Source: Malaya genurostris
Taxonomy: Eukaryota > Arthropoda > Insecta > Diptera > Culicidae
NCBI RefSeq assembly: GCF_030247185.1
Contig: NC_080570.1
Coordinates: 5,022,001 to 5,086,000, forward strand
Length of the DNA: 64,000 bases
Direction: 5' to 3'
A program made the position numbers and the translations under genes. A model generated the notes under the pieces. That model saw only the letters and a program-made list of their open reading frames with translations. It did no database searches and was not told the DNA's origin. The first letter of the stretch is position 1. The number at the start of each line of letters is the position of its first letter. Positions 24,618-36,849 of the stretch are shown in pieces.

Positions 24618-25382
24618 AGGCTGTTGACCATCTCGCGAAAAATTTTAAATTTTATTTAAAATTTGACAGTCGAGCAGATGTTTTTGGTCGAGTAGTTAAA
24701 TTTAACGAACACTTCGGTCCATTCCAAAGTTTGACGGATGGAAAGTTATTTGTGTTTATTACGCACTGAAAATAAAATTATATCGTGGAGTAACCCATTG
24801 CAACTTGAACTGAACATTTTAACGGCTTGATAGCCATGATTCACGTACCTCCATATAATCATCACATTATTACAATCGTAAAAATTTCATTTACCAAAGT
24901 TTCTATAAAAACGAGTAAAGTAAAAAAAAGTTAATTGACGGACTAGCACGCCTACTATGATATGATTTTTTTTTTCAAAATTGCCCGATAGCAATCCGTC
25001 ACAGATGGACTCTTTCTTATGATTTCTTTTATTCTAAGGCTGTGAAATCATTTCGCGGTTAGTTTTAACTTTTAGTTAAAATCTGACGCTCGAGCGGTTA
25101 TATTGATGTTTTCAAAAATAACCCTGCTCGAAAGCATGGTTATTTTTGACAGATCGATGGTTATTTTCCGACACTGAAGAAAATCTTGCGAAGAAAATTC
25201 TAATATCAATTTTTTAGTTAAAATTATTTCCAGTGCAAAATAAAGCCAAATAGCTTTTCATCCGTCAAACTTTGAAATGGGCCGCAGTTTTAGTTAAATT
25301 TAACTACTCGACACAAAATATGTCGCTCAAGTGTCAGATTTCAACCAAAAGTTAAAATTAAGCGCGTAATGGTTTACAACCT
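24618..25382. mobile_element. TIR repeat with ACTACTCGAC/TTTGACGGATG arms
   Basis: The left arm (about 24618-24760: AAAATTTGACAGTCGAGCAG, GTCGAGTAGTTAAATTTAAC, AAAGTTTGACGGATG) reappears inverted at about 25235-25382. A further related block at 25038-25180 suggests a nested or rearranged copy. Exact ends and target duplication are not clear. Confidence 0.55.
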
Positions 25383-25588
25383 AAACAGATTCTTACCCTT
25401 CAACTCAGTGACAATGCATAGTAGAGTAGGGCAAAATTTTGATTTCAGTTCCACAAAACTATTCATGTTCATTTTGGGTCCCATAGGAACTATGCAAAAT
25501 TTCAGTACGATCAGTGAAACTATATTTTCGCGAATGAGTTTTAAAGATTGTATGAGGAAATTTACTAAGAAAAATCGGCTGGAGATCA

Positions 25589-26090
25589 GCTTAGCTTAGC
25601 TTAGCTAAGTTGACCGCCCGTGAGTTTCCCGTGATTGATCATAAACCAGTTGTAATTGCATATAATAATTGGGGAGTCGTAGATCATGCTCAACGTATAA
25701 CCTAAACTAACTTAGAACATGGACTGATCAATAATTATAATTTAACACTCGCGGATGGGTTTGCTGTTGACCAATTTTAGATCTTCAGTTTGAATCACAC
25801 GATTGACACATTCCATATAAATCTCATAACACGTGCCATGATATGCAGATGGCGCTTCGAGCGGTTGATGTTATTTAGGTTTTGAGCGGTAAATTCACAG
25901 TTTCTGTCGCTGGAATATTTTTCATTGTTCAATAATAACATTTTTCACTAAACAACACACACTTGCCACAGCTACCTATCACTGTTTCGATCAATTACTT
26001 TACTATAAGTTGCCTGATACATATTGAAATTAGACTTTTTTGAGAGCAACACCCAGACACCGCATCGCACTCCCAGTGATGCCAACTCTT
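25589..26090 (-). mobile_element. ~500-bp non-LTR retroposon with long target duplication
   Basis: A duplication of about 22-26 bp (AAGAAA...TCGGCTGGAGATCA, at 25567-25588 and 26091-26116) flanks the segment. Read on the minus strand, it starts GTTGGCATCACTGGGAGTGC and ends in tandem TAAGC repeats, as many non-LTR elements do. No reverse transcriptase remains. Probably an internally deleted or SINE-like derivative. Confidence 0.65.
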
Positions 26091-26116
26091 AAGAAAAAAA
26101 AATCGGCTGGAGATCA

Positions 26117-26771
26117 ACCTATAAACTCGGTGCATGTGTTATTTTCATTGGAAATTTAACGAGGAAGAAAACCTTCGAACACCACAAAACAATCCGACAT
26201 TTGTTAAGGAAAACCGACACAAGGTCCGAACAATGCCTCATTCTTTAATATATCTAGCACCACTGCTGCTAGTGGTCGTAATATAATTGGACTTTCTTTT
26301 AATTTGCTTTGAGTAACGTATATTTTGGATAAAAAAAATAAAAAATAAACAATTTTTGAGTAGTAGGTCTGCTCGTTTAATGTTCAGCCAGATTCTACAG
26401 TTTGACAATACAAAGAACACTACGAATTCGTTTTCTGTTTTCAAACATAAAACTTAGTTACAATTTTCGTTGGCTTTATCAAATAAAATGAAGGAATGTT
26501 TTATGAAAAATTGTCAGAACATATTCCCGCACACATACTTTTCCTGAGTTCGTAATTATCTCGACTTACTTTTTCCTTCACCCAGAAACTCAAATTAAAC
26601 TGTTTTATGATCAATGGCAAAAAAATAATTTTGAATTGTATGCGAATTTTACGCTGTCTGATCGAATGAATGATTTTTTGTGTTTTTTTTTTTTACTGAC
26701 GAAAGCGATGATCAATTTGTTGATGTTGGCAGATGTTTTGCTTATTCGATATTTTTTCCGATTTCTAAAAT
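26117..26771. other. Spacer and 3' flank of glucosidase II beta gene
   Basis: AT-rich; presumably includes the 3' UTR of the minus-strand gene ending at 26772. No other feature seen. Confidence 0.4.
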
Positions 26772-28529
26772 CTACAGCTCATCGTGCTCCTTGATACCGT
26801 CTTCCTTGAAGAAACAAGCCGCCGGAGTCTGGATGCGGTATTCATATTCGCACCGATTCGGCTCAGAAACGGACAAAATTCTGGTATCCAAGCCGCACTC
26901 GAGCTGAACAAAGGCGGACCGCGCCGGTCCGTTCCAGCAGGTGGCTCCGTTGGTGTATTTCATGGCAGTGTATTCACTATTGGCCCAGTTCTCCCAAGTG
27001 CCCAATCTGTAAGTAATTTCACATTATTTTACGAACATACACAACGAGCTCAGACTTTCTTACCTGGTCTCAGCTCCGCCGTTCTTCGGCTGTTGAATCG
27101 CTTTATCGAACGGACACAGTTTGTAGACGTATTCTCGATCTTCGAAATTCAAACATTCGCCATTCAGTGGAGCAAATTCTTCATCTTTACCGTAATCTTT
27201 GTTGAGCAAATCTTCAATGTTTTTCATCTCCTGCTCAATCTCACGAACATGTCTGTCGGCCTCGCTATGGTGATTCCTAGCTTCGTTGGCCTTACGAATC
27301 AGCTCTTTTGTTTCTGGATCATATTCTTCTTTAGGTTCTTCAGCAGTCTCCACATGTCCATCGCCCACTTCTTGTTCATCAATTCCTTCGTCGTCCTCTT
27401 CTTCTTCCTGTTCATTTTCATTTATCTCTTCCTCCTGATATTGTTGGTGGTGTTCACTAGCATCTAGATCATACCCGTCGTCCTGTTCGGTATGCAGTTC
27501 AGCTTCCTCAGGCTCGCCTTCAAGTTCCTCTACGTCACCAGGAGGCTTGAAGAGTCCCGAATCCAACATCAGAAACGGTTTAATTTTTGGCCAACACAAC
27601 GTAACAAAAGTCTCAAAGTCCACCTGCTCGAGATCGTCTAAGAAATAGTGAGCTTCATCCTCCGTCACAGATCCATCGCGATTGCGATCAAATACGATCC
27701 GTGTTTGCAATTCGACGATTTCCAACAGTTGGTTTTGATTTGAATCATATTTTCGGAATATTTCCTCTGCTTCGTCTCGGTTACTCAGCGCTTCCGCCTC
27801 TTGTTTGGCTCGACGAGCTTCCTCTTCACGGTCACGGTACACTTTTACAGCCGCAGCTTCGATCGCTTCGGCATCCTCTTTAATAGTTGCTTTCTCCTGT
27901 CGTAAAGCTTCTGCTTCACTCTTTGATCGTTCCAATTCGGCAAAACGTACTCGTTGTTCCTCCTGAAAATTCATGAACACCAAGGCCGGTAATTTTGTGG
28001 CATTAACGACTTACACAAAAATACCTACTTTCATAGCCTTTCCTCGTTGGCTCATTTCCGCCCGCAATTGGGTTCCCATTTTGGCCATTTCAACCCGCTG
28101 CTTTTCTCTCAGTCTGTCCTCCTTGCCGAGCTCACTGCAAGTGTTAACGCAGTTTGCACTCGTGCCGTACTCATCCGAAGCATCACAGCAATCGCAGATT
28201 CCGTCGTTCACCCGATTGGTAGGTAAATTTAACGGTTTATAACCCGCATTCGTACAGTGGAACACCCCATTCGGACAGGCTGCCGTTCCCGGTTCGTCAC
28301 TGCCGTCTTCGCAGTCGCAGTAGTCATCGTTAACCTGCTCCCACTGGATGGTTTTCCGTCCGTCCAGACAGACAAACTTTCCACTGGTATCCACCCGATA
28401 CAAACTGGCCCGTGAAATCGAAACTCCCCTTGGACGGGGCAGTTCGGTGAGAACGACAATCCCACAGCTTAACACCGCCAACATTAACAGTAGCAGCCAT
28501 CCGCTTTCCTTGCCACGACGGGTCCACAT
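26772..28529 (-). CDS. Glucosidase II subunit beta (PRKCSH/GCS2beta family)
   Basis: Three exons on the minus strand (28529-28029, 27962-27064, 27006-26772) join in phase to 544 residues. The non-catalytic beta subunit holds glucosidase II in the ER and helps it trim glucose from N-glycans. Seen in order: signal peptide MWTRRGKESGWLLLLMLAVL; two cysteine-rich LDLa-like repeats (CDCEDGSDE, CDCCDASDE); a long coiled coil; EF-hand loops DSNQNQLLEIVE and DRNRDGSVTEDE; an acidic Glu stretch; and a C-terminal MRH lectin domain (LNFEDREYVYKLCPF, then YTNGATCWNGPAR and CEYEYRIQTPAAC). The protein ends in HDEL, the ER retrieval signal. The upstream in-frame GTG at 28559 was rejected because ATG 28529 begins the signal peptide. 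Intron 1 uses AAA|GTAGGT. Confidence 0.95.
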
Positions 28530-31421
28530 ATTACAGGGTGAAAATTTTGTGCCACTCACCTGTCGTGCTTACTTTTACTAATTAACCGTAATTTAAGCTA
28601 TTTTGAAAAAAATATGAAACAAACAAGTTGTCTCTGCACTAAAATCGCGAATGGCCGGCCGCTAATGGTACAGAACAGTGAAAGCCTCTTCGAACGGATT
28701 GACCAGTTGTCAAACTCCACGACATCATCAGCACATCGATCTGAATTCGCCGAATTCACGAATGGAAGCGAGGGTTTAGCTGTACACGCTACGAAAAAAA
28801 TACACGTAACAGATGTAATATTTATTACTATGAATACCTCGTCTCACGGCGTCACAACACTGATGCACTCCAGAACGAGAGAAAATTCTTTCTATAAAAA
28901 TACACGAAGTATTCCCGCATTAGTATCAAAACAACATACTTTTACTTTGATAATCAGTGCTGTGAAAGTATTGTATTTTTGTTTCACGCATATAATTTTG
29001 ACAGAAAGGGGAACGAAGGAGGAATATTGTTGGATCAACAACTATCGATTATTCTGTCAAGGTTTTTTTTACTCGGTTACTTCCTGTTTAACATTCCACA
29101 AATTCAATTATTAACCGGACTATACCTGATATCTTAAATCCTGCTTTTCGTTAAATATTGGTTTCAAAGTGATCGAAATATCTGGTGTTGGATTAATTGG
29201 TTTGCTCTCGTTTTTTGAATTTCGGTTTTCCTCTAATACACTAGACTAAATTCTCCTGGCCAGTTCCTTTTTGCGTTATTAATTGCCTTAGATTTCCTAC
29301 CTTATGTTGGTCCTCGCGTCTACATTCTCCTTCGACGTCATCCTGTTCAATGAACTGCTTTGGTGGCTCCAGTCTTTTAGTATAGCGACTCTTACACGTG
29401 ACAATATTATTGTCAATACCTTAGCTTGGTAGCTTGTATCCGCATTTTTTGAATAAAATCTAGCGTTTGGAGCTTTAAATATTGCAACTGTATATTTAAA
29501 CCTTGAGAGAAGAGTTCATTGCACATATTAAACAGAGAAAGTATTGTTGGATTGATAGGCAGTTTTGATTTTTTGACAATATTTTCATCAATCCGATGAA
29601 GTTTCCACTACACGATCAATAGTATTGTTAATATTCCTTGTATTGATAATATTATTGTCTCTTGCAAAGGCCGCGTATGAGAATCAGTAATTTAAACTGC
29701 CCAGCACGCAGAGAAAAAATGTTTTTTTTTAAATTGATATAGTGACAAAAGAAAATCTGATTTGATATAGTAAATATTGCTGCTTGGAACAACAAAACAT
29801 GATACATTATTTTGAAAAATCAGTTTTAAATTATTGTTTTAGATAAAATTAACAATTGTAGTGCTTACAAACTTTTTAGTTGAAATAAATGAATTTAAAT
29901 TTAGTTATTTCTAACTGGTTATAATTAGAGTTTTTTTTTTGTTTTTAAGAATAAAATGATTTCTTTGAAATCAATTTGCAAGGTAAAATTTGGTACTAGC
30001 AATATTGCGATTCTTAAAAACGAAGCTTTTAATACATATTGGAAACTACCATACCACAGTCAGGCCCTGGTATTTTAATTTTTTTAGTGATCAGTCCGGT
30101 CAAGATAAAAATCCAGCATCAAATATTTTTTGTAAAGAAAATATGTTATGTATGTTACGCAATTTGAAAAAAAAAAACCTTTTTCATTACCAGTAAATAC
30201 GCTTTAATTTTTGAGAAACCCCTACAAAATTTATGAGGCAGGTAAAACTTTACTCATTAAACTCGTATCCGTCGGAGAAAAAATTGCTCTGGCTTATACG
30301 CGGCAAATCAAAATGCTTTGATTTATCCGCCGGGAAAACATTGCTCTAGTATATAAGAAATAAAACAAATACGGTTCATTAAAACAGTGAATTCAGTTGT
30401 ATCATAACACAAATAAGATCATAGAAAAAAGAACCAATTTTTTCTTGAAATAAATGTGAAGCAGAAACATGGCCGATAACATCAACACAACTTTGGTTGA
30501 CATGTAATACATAGTAAGTTTATTTTAACATTAGAATCAACCGGAACAAACATATTTTTCGTTTGGCAAGACCAAAATTTTGATTCAAATCAAACAGAGA
30601 TAATTGTTGATGTTAAAGTACGAAATTGGATCGAAACAATCATATTCTAGCTTGAAGTCAACATAGATCAAATTTAAAAATCTGCTAACTGTTCTGTTGT
30701 TTTAAACATGCACAATTTTTCTTCCTGAGACAGAAGACAGAAATGCCCATCCCTAGTTCATCTGCATGTATGAAATAGAGTGACTGCTCACTCACATTTG
30801 ACTTCTCTAAAATAAGCGTGTTACCTATGTACGATCAACCGGCTGTCAACTTTTGTTTTCAATTAGTTTCCTGAAAATGATGCAAAAAGTGATAATAACA
30901 AACTCAGATAGCTCCGGAACGAAGAATGATATGTGAACATACGACAAAGAGGAAAGTCGAACTTTTCGTTCCGAAAGGAAGCGGAAAAACTCCGAAAACA
31001 ACCATTGCTAACAACAAATTCAAGGTCAACTTGGTGTTCAATGAAATTGTCCCATTTAATTCATGGTAAATGGAATTTACTGCTAGTGGATCTGCTGGAG
31101 TGGTTAGTTGCAAACAAGGTAAAGTTACCTCAATGTGACAGGTTCAGTTCGGTTGAACGAAACAGCATGTTCTTGCAATTTTTTGTTTTGTGAAGTGTTT
31201 CGGTTCATGCCGACAGTGGCATTCGATCAATGATAACTATTGGTGTCAAAAATGTATTAAGAGTTTTATTAGTCTGATGAATCGAACTGATTCACTTTGG
31301 TCTGATTTGATAGGAAACAAAAGGACAATTAAAAGTTGAATCTTATAGTCAAGTGCATAACTAAACTGAAAACACGTTTGATGGCACTTTTCCTTTTTTT
31401 TAGCATCGAGAGGTAGTAGAT
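28530..31421. other. Intergenic between glucosidase II beta and the WD40 gene
   Basis: AT-rich. An ATG-initiated 166-codon frame at 28614-29114 (+), divergent from the glucosidase gene, has no recognisable domain and a composition like the flanks; I do not call it a gene. No repeats with clear ends were found. Confidence 0.5.
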
Positions 31422-34400
31422 TTAGGCGGAGAATCTCACCATTTTGAGCAATCCGTCACTTCCACCTACGTAAACGATGGTTCGTTCCGAACCTAAACAT
31501 AACGCGTTCAAACAACCACTTCCGGTGTTTACTTCTTCTGCAAGCTTCGGGTCCTTCTCCAGACTCGTCCATTGCTTCACGATTCCATCGTAGCCGGCAG
31601 TATACAGAAGCTCATTGGCACCCAGCACGCAGTTGATGATCATATCGTGTGCTTTCTGTGTATTGATAGAATCGTTATTACTACATAGTATGTTCATACT
31701 AAATCATTCATCTGTTCTTACCTCTTTGGTCCACTGTACAGAAAAATGTTCCTTACTATTGTTCCTGATTAAGGTGATTCCTAGACCATCCCGTGTAATG
31801 ATTGCTAGGTTGCTATGGACATTGTTCGAGCATGTGCCGCACAGCACCACCGGACATTTGCCTGGAACGCTGGCCTTGGTAATGTAACGACCGGTGGCGG
31901 AACCTTCCAGCACTTCGGTAATCGTCAGATCATTGTCCCGAATCGAATATATCAGATTGTTCTGAATGGCCAACGAACGGACCTGTTCCACCAGATTGAA
32001 CTTGAACTTGATCTTGTGGTCCACCCACATGGTAACGATTCCTTTGTCGTCTCCACTCCACAGGTTGTCCTTACTGTCAACGTACAGTGACTCGATTTCG
32101 TCGCTACACTTGAGCAGTTCCTTCACGTCATCCGACTGCAGAGGGTTCAGCAAGCAACGGATCGTACCATCGCAACTGCTGGTATATATCCGTCCCAGCG
32201 AGTCCACCGCCATTGCGTAGATCCAGGCCTCGTGAACGGCTATCTCTTTTTTGAGAGATAAATCTTTGGTCCAAATCTGGAAAAACAAATTCGATAAAAG
32301 CATGGAGTTTTTACCTGTTGAGGTGAGGAACATCTTTACCGTTGGTCGGGTGGTTTACTAAATGCAACACACTTTTCAACAGATTTTGGAGAAAATATTC
32401 AAAAACCTTCGCTACAGTGACCTGAAACAGGCTTCGGCTGTGTGTCGTCTGTGGTATGACGTCTACCAGCGGTCAGCGTTCATGTCCAAAATGGTACTAC
32501 ACTTCAAGAAGGAACTGACCCCGGCCTCTATCGGACTGTTCCTGCAGAGTGAGTGCCTCTATCAGAATATACGCTTCACGTCCATTCCATTTTACGATGT
32601 GCAAAAATCGAAACGAAACCTATGCCGGAAAGATATTATCTACGAGGATGAGTGCTTCATTCAGCACCTGCGACAGTTGATGATGAAATTCAAGGATGCG
32701 CTACAGATGCTTTCGCTGTGCAAGTGTCACCTGGAGCGTGGCAGATTCCTGGAACTCGTTCAAATGGTACCCGGTCTTAAAGTTCTCGACATTGAAGAAT
32801 GCATCTTCGCCGGCGAAGAGTGTGGCAAAACTTTACACCTGCCACAGCTCAAGAAGTTCAATTTCAAATACCCTGAGGATGAAATCCAGCGGTTTGAATC
32901 AGGACACGTCTACTGCAATCTATCCCAGAACCAGTCCTGTCTAGTCAAGTTGAAAGTTCAGCTGTTTTTGAACGAGATGTTCGAAGATCCGGATAGTGAT
33001 CTGTGGGACCAGCTGAAAGCAGTGACCCAAATGGTCAAACGGCATAAGAAAACTATGAAGTCCTTCAAGGTGGACAGCTTCAACGAAGTAGCACTGAAAA
33101 AACTTATCCACGAAGACGACGAACTGCAGTTGGAAAAAGTTGTCTTCGGAGAATTGAAACTTCGCAAGAATGATCAAATATTCTACGACTTTTTGGCAAA
33201 GCAGCGTAAAATCAAGAAGCTTGAAATAGCCATCGATTCCTCGCTGGATCTCAACAACGATCAGTACCTGAAAGCAATATGCGACAATCTGGAATCGTTG
33301 GAACAATTTTACTTAGATATATCCAGAAACTCGGACAGTGGCTTGGAATATCTTAAAAAACTGCAAAAGCTAAAAAACCTAGTACTAACTAAAAACCGAA
33401 ACACGGTTTCTCTCACACCGCAATGCTTCAATCACATTTACATGCCTAATCTGAAGTCCCTCGGGATATACTACAAAGAATTGCCCCAGCCTGCCGTCGA
33501 ACAGATTCCGCTTAGCTTTCCGAATCTGATGGCACTAAACTTGAGCGAATGCGAGAAAGCGGTCACCGATTGTACGGTTCAACTGATCTTCATCGCACTG
33601 CCGGCACTGGAAAGTTTGGATCTTAGCAAGTGCAAACAGATAACCGAACGAGCCTTCCTGGGACCGGTGAGGATTAGTAATTTAACCAAACTGAAAGATC
33701 TAGTGCTGGAAAAGTGCGACGGTGTGACCGATCTTTCGCTGGAAGCCTTCGACAATCCGGGCTTGAAGAGTATCAGTTTGGCAATGTGCAACCGAATAAC
33801 GAACCGAGGCTGGCGGATGCTTTGTCTGAAGTGTCCAAATTTAACCTGGCTCAATGCATCCCAGTGCCGCAACTTTGACGATGAATCGGCACGAATCGTT
33901 GCCACCATGCTGACGGAATTGGAAATTTTAAACCTGTTCAGGAACGGAGCGTTGACCGACGAGGCAGTATTCAGCATCGTAGAAAATTGTCGCTATTTGG
34001 AGGACCTCTGTCTCACCAAGTGTCGTGGGGTTAAAATGAAGAAGCAGGAATACTTTGACGATAAGATGTACCGTGTGAACAAGGATTGTCTGAAGAAACG
34101 AGCGCGGAAAGTTAGTCAAAGATAAGAGTTTTGACTAGATAAGAATAGAATTTGCACCTAAAATTATGCTCTTTTCTCACATTTCAAGTAAAGTAATAAT
34201 TAAAACCGAACATGAAATTGATCAGAAGTACAAAATAAACTTTTCCGTACCGTTTACGAAACGCGAACATTCTCGACTTCCGTTTAGAAATTTCCGCAAT
34301 TCTTCACTCTGACGGTGCTGGCAAAGAATCCGCACTCGTAGCCACAGATTCCACGACGATTCACGATCAAAATATTTATGCATCTATTTTTAGCAACCGT

Positions 34401-34642
34401 TTTCATGATTCCATTTCGGTCATGTGTGACACGCTCCGTTCTTTTTTTTTTTTTTTTTGCTTGACCTTTCTTCGTTTTTGTCGAAGACTTTCGCTTGAAT
34501 CGAACTCAATATCAACCGGTCTTACCTTAACTTTACCATCTCCGCCGGACGTGAAAACATGGTCCTGCGAGTACACGATGGCCGTAATATCACTCAGGTG
34601 TTTGTCGGCATCGGCTACGATCTTCTCCACCGTTCCGGGCAT
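31422..34642 (-). CDS. WD40-repeat beta-propeller protein
   Basis: Three exons on the minus strand (34642-34526, 32276-31722, 31655-31422) join in phase 0 to about 301 residues, enough for one seven-bladed propeller. WD-like blades are recognisable: FTSGGDGKVKIW, YTSSCDGTIRCL, WSGDDKGIVTMW, YTAGYDGIVKQW, VYVGGSDGLLKMV. Such proteins act as interaction platforms; the partner cannot be told. The 2249-bp first intron (32277-34525) contains a complete F-box gene on the opposite strand. The start is uncertain: ATG 34642 (MPGTVEKIV) is the first in-frame ATG after a TAG. The frame before it also reads sensibly (EQQFFVSEGKETEN) behind an acceptor-like CTAAG, so an upstream exon is possible. Confidence 0.8.
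32362..34125 (+). CDS. F-box and leucine-rich-repeat protein (FBXL type)
   Basis: A single uninterrupted exon of 587 codons. Residues 1-40 (QQILEKIFKNLRYSDLKQAS, VCRLWYDV) are an F-box, which binds Skp1 in SCF ubiquitin ligases. The remainder is leucine-rich repeats; the C-terminal ones (about 380-560) are the cysteine-containing AMN1 type, e.g. LMALNLSECEKAVTD, LESLDLSKCKQIT, LKDLVLEKCDGVTD, LKSISLAMCNRITN. These would form the substrate-binding arc. The gene lies inside the WD40 gene's intron, antisense, with its ATG only 86 bp from that gene's exon 2 acceptor. A TTTTCAACAG acceptor-like site overlaps codons 4-7, so an alternative upstream start exon cannot be excluded. Confidence 0.92.
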   Translation: MQHTFQQILEKIFKNLRYSDLKQASAVCRLWYDVYQRSAFMSKMVLHFKKELTPASIGLFLQSECLYQNIRFTSIPFYDVQKSKRNLCRKDIIYEDECFIQHLRQLMMKFKDALQMLSLCKCHLERGRFLELVQMVPGLKVLDIEECIFAGEECGKTLHLPQLKKFNFKYPEDEIQRFESGHVYCNLSQNQSCLVKLKVQLFLNEMFEDPDSDLWDQLKAVTQMVKRHKKTMKSFKVDSFNEVALKKLIHEDDELQLEKVVFGELKLRKNDQIFYDFLAKQRKIKKLEIAIDSSLDLNNDQYLKAICDNLESLEQFYLDISRNSDSGLEYLKKLQKLKNLVLTKNRNTVSLTPQCFNHIYMPNLKSLGIYYKELPQPAVEQIPLSFPNLMALNLSECEKAVTDCTVQLIFIALPALESLDLSKCKQITERAFLGPVRISNLTKLKDLVLEKCDGVTDLSLEAFDNPGLKSISLAMCNRITNRGWRMLCLKCPNLTWLNASQCRNFDDESARIVATMLTELEILNLFRNGALTDEAVFSIVENCRYLEDLCLTKCRGVKMKKQEYFDDKMYRVNKDCLKKRARKVSQR

Positions 34643-36202
34643 AATATTTTCCGTCTCTTTTCCCTCCGACACGAAAAATTGTTGTTCCTTAGAAATTGTT
34701 TTGATAACAATGTAAAACTAAATTATTCCATATTTTGATTACGACAGTGATAAATATTTACCTACAGCAAGAGGAGTTAGCTAAACCTCGTACCGAATGA
34801 GTGCGACAGATGCGCTGTTTTTGCTTCTATCTGCTGCTCCTTTTGATTGCAGTTTGCGAACCGGTGCGATTAGAATAGTATCTGTGTATTGGTATTGGTG
34901 CAGTCAGAGTAATTTACGGACACTCATCACCCACCACATCGAAACAAGGCGAATCAAGACGATAGGAATGGAATGGTAGTACAAAACAGACATTTCGACG
35001 AACATTACAAATGTCATGTCATTTTTTTTAAATTTTAGACTTTTTCGAAGGACTTCCGGTGAAGCTCTCAACGTGTAAGCACGTTGATTCGCGGATAGTG
35101 CGTTAGAAATTCAAGTAATTCGCGAGAAGGAAAGGAAGAGTTTTTTCGTGCTGAAGTGGCTCGGCGGTGCGACGCCGCGAGATACCATCGGTTGTCAAAA
35201 ATAGTAAAGTCCATGTGACTATAAACGAAACCGCTGAATGTATGGTCATTGTAACCTTTCCAAACAAACAAAGAAAGTAGAAGACTTTTTCGAAGCCATT
35301 ACGTCTGGATGTGAAACACGCAAGAGTTCATTTGCTGTTACGACTAATTTTCTGGGAACATCTTTCGGATTTTCTCTTCAAAATGGATGTTGATGAGTGG
35401 CATATTGGCCGTTAACGTCTATTTACACCTTTCTGGTGGTAAAAAATATGTTACCTGCTGATTTCCAATGGAAGAAAAAATCGAAAAAGTTCTTTGACAA
35501 ATTAATTCACCGATATTAAAAGTCCACTGCGCAGTCTACCATGGAAGAAACGAGACAATTTTTACATTTTATACTTACCCAGTTGGTAACTTGAAAATTC
35601 AATGTCACTTACTGCGTAAAAAGCGTCATCCGAAAACGAGAAATACAAACAAGCGTCATGAGTTATTCTTTTTTGTACTCATGAAAATCAAAAATTTTAG
35701 AAAACTATAATTTTGAGTTATTTGTGGCTATTTCATACAACTGAAAATTTTATCATAAATTGCTGATCATATTTCCGATAGCTTGGGGAAAAAATTATGT
35801 TGTTGGGTTAAGTCTAACAAGAGATATTCACGTTTGAGTTCTACCCATTCTAATACGGGGTAAATTTTGGAAAGGCGCTCCATAGTAAAGTAAGTCTTAT
35901 TCACGACGAAAATCTCGCCACTCATTCCTGTGAGCCAAAACAAAGGTCTCGCGTCTCTTTTAAACGCGGTCGGAAATACATTTCTACTGTGCAATTCCTA
36001 AGCAATTTCAAGACTTTCAGGGACTCATTGATCACTGATCAACTTCAGAATTCTGTGAAAAACGGTCATTTTTAAAATCTGTTCAGAATATGTCGATCTA
36101 TTTTTATTTCTATACTTAAAACACGAATTAGACGCTGCTGAGGTTATCAGATTTTTTTGCTCTAATTTTTCCAAATTTAAATTAACCAACGATTCGTTCC
36201 GG
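34643..36202. other. Intergenic, WD40 upstream region
   Basis: Should contain the WD40 promoter and possibly a first exon (a GTAG|GTAAAT donor-like site lies near 34765 on the minus strand). An open frame at 35068-35271 (-) has no recognised domain. No repeat ends seen. Confidence 0.4.
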
Positions 36203-36408
36203 GTCGGCGGTTCAATGCATAGGAAGCTGGTCTTACAAACCAGTTGTCGTACGTTCTAGCCCCGACCTGGGAGGATTCGTAGTGTCAGTAGAATCGTAGC
36301 ACCAGCCATGCAATGGTTTTGTACACTCTGAATCGGCTGCGAAGTCTGTTGAAACAGAAGGTCAAATTCCACTACAGGAATGTAATACCAAGGCTTTGCT
36401 TTTTCAGA
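36203..36408 (+). mobile_element. tRNA-Val-derived SINE (Feilai-like)
   Basis: The head folds like a tRNA: acceptor GTCGG paired with CCGAC, anticodon arm CTGGT-CTTACAA-ACCAG (anticodon TAC, valine) and a T-arm with GTTCTAGCC. The body (TTCGTAGTGTCAGTAGAATC, then TCGGCTGCGAAGTCTGTTG) and a tail of TGCTTTTT follow. The layout resembles tRNA-related SINEs of mosquitoes. Mutated box B (GTTCTAGCC for GTTCGAGCC) and the long tail show it is not a functional tRNA gene. Confidence 0.8.
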
Positions 36409-36849
36409 CTAGAGATGGGCAAAACAGTTCATCTCAAAAAACCGTTCAGTGATGCAGAGTTAAATTAAAGGAACTAGTTCTCGAGAGCCGTTCGTTCGTT
36501 CTTTTCTTGTAGAAAAACTAATCGAGATACCGTTCTTTTCGGAGTCTACCGTTCTCGAAAAAGATAGATTAAGCGAGGAAAAATGTTTGTCGGTCAAACC
36601 ATCGTTGAGAAAAAATGGGTGATATACATGTGGGAAAATATGATCACTATTTTCGGTGCGCCCGGAATCGGAAACCTGGAACCAGGACAGCCAGAATCGG
36701 TTTTTTGACCGTGTACTGATAATGACTACTGATTGGAGTAGTTGTGAGGCCAGGTTAGAAAATATTTTATGTTTTTTGTTTCGTCCCTTTAAGTCTACAA
36801 TTCCGGAAGTTGGATCCGAATGATATTCAGAAGTTTTGACCACTCATTT

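Noticed and set aside
28614..29114. 166-codon open frame divergent from the glucosidase II beta gene
   Set aside because: No domain, coding bias or splice context; AT-rich composition equals the flanks. Chance frame over a promoter region.
34643..34672. WD40 protein starting at GTG 34672
   Set aside because: Eukaryotic nuclear genes rarely start at GTG; ATG 34642 or an upstream exon is preferred.
36203..36270. tRNA-Val (TAC) gene
   Set aside because: Cloverleaf is recognisable, but box B is mutated and the sequence runs into a SINE body and tail.
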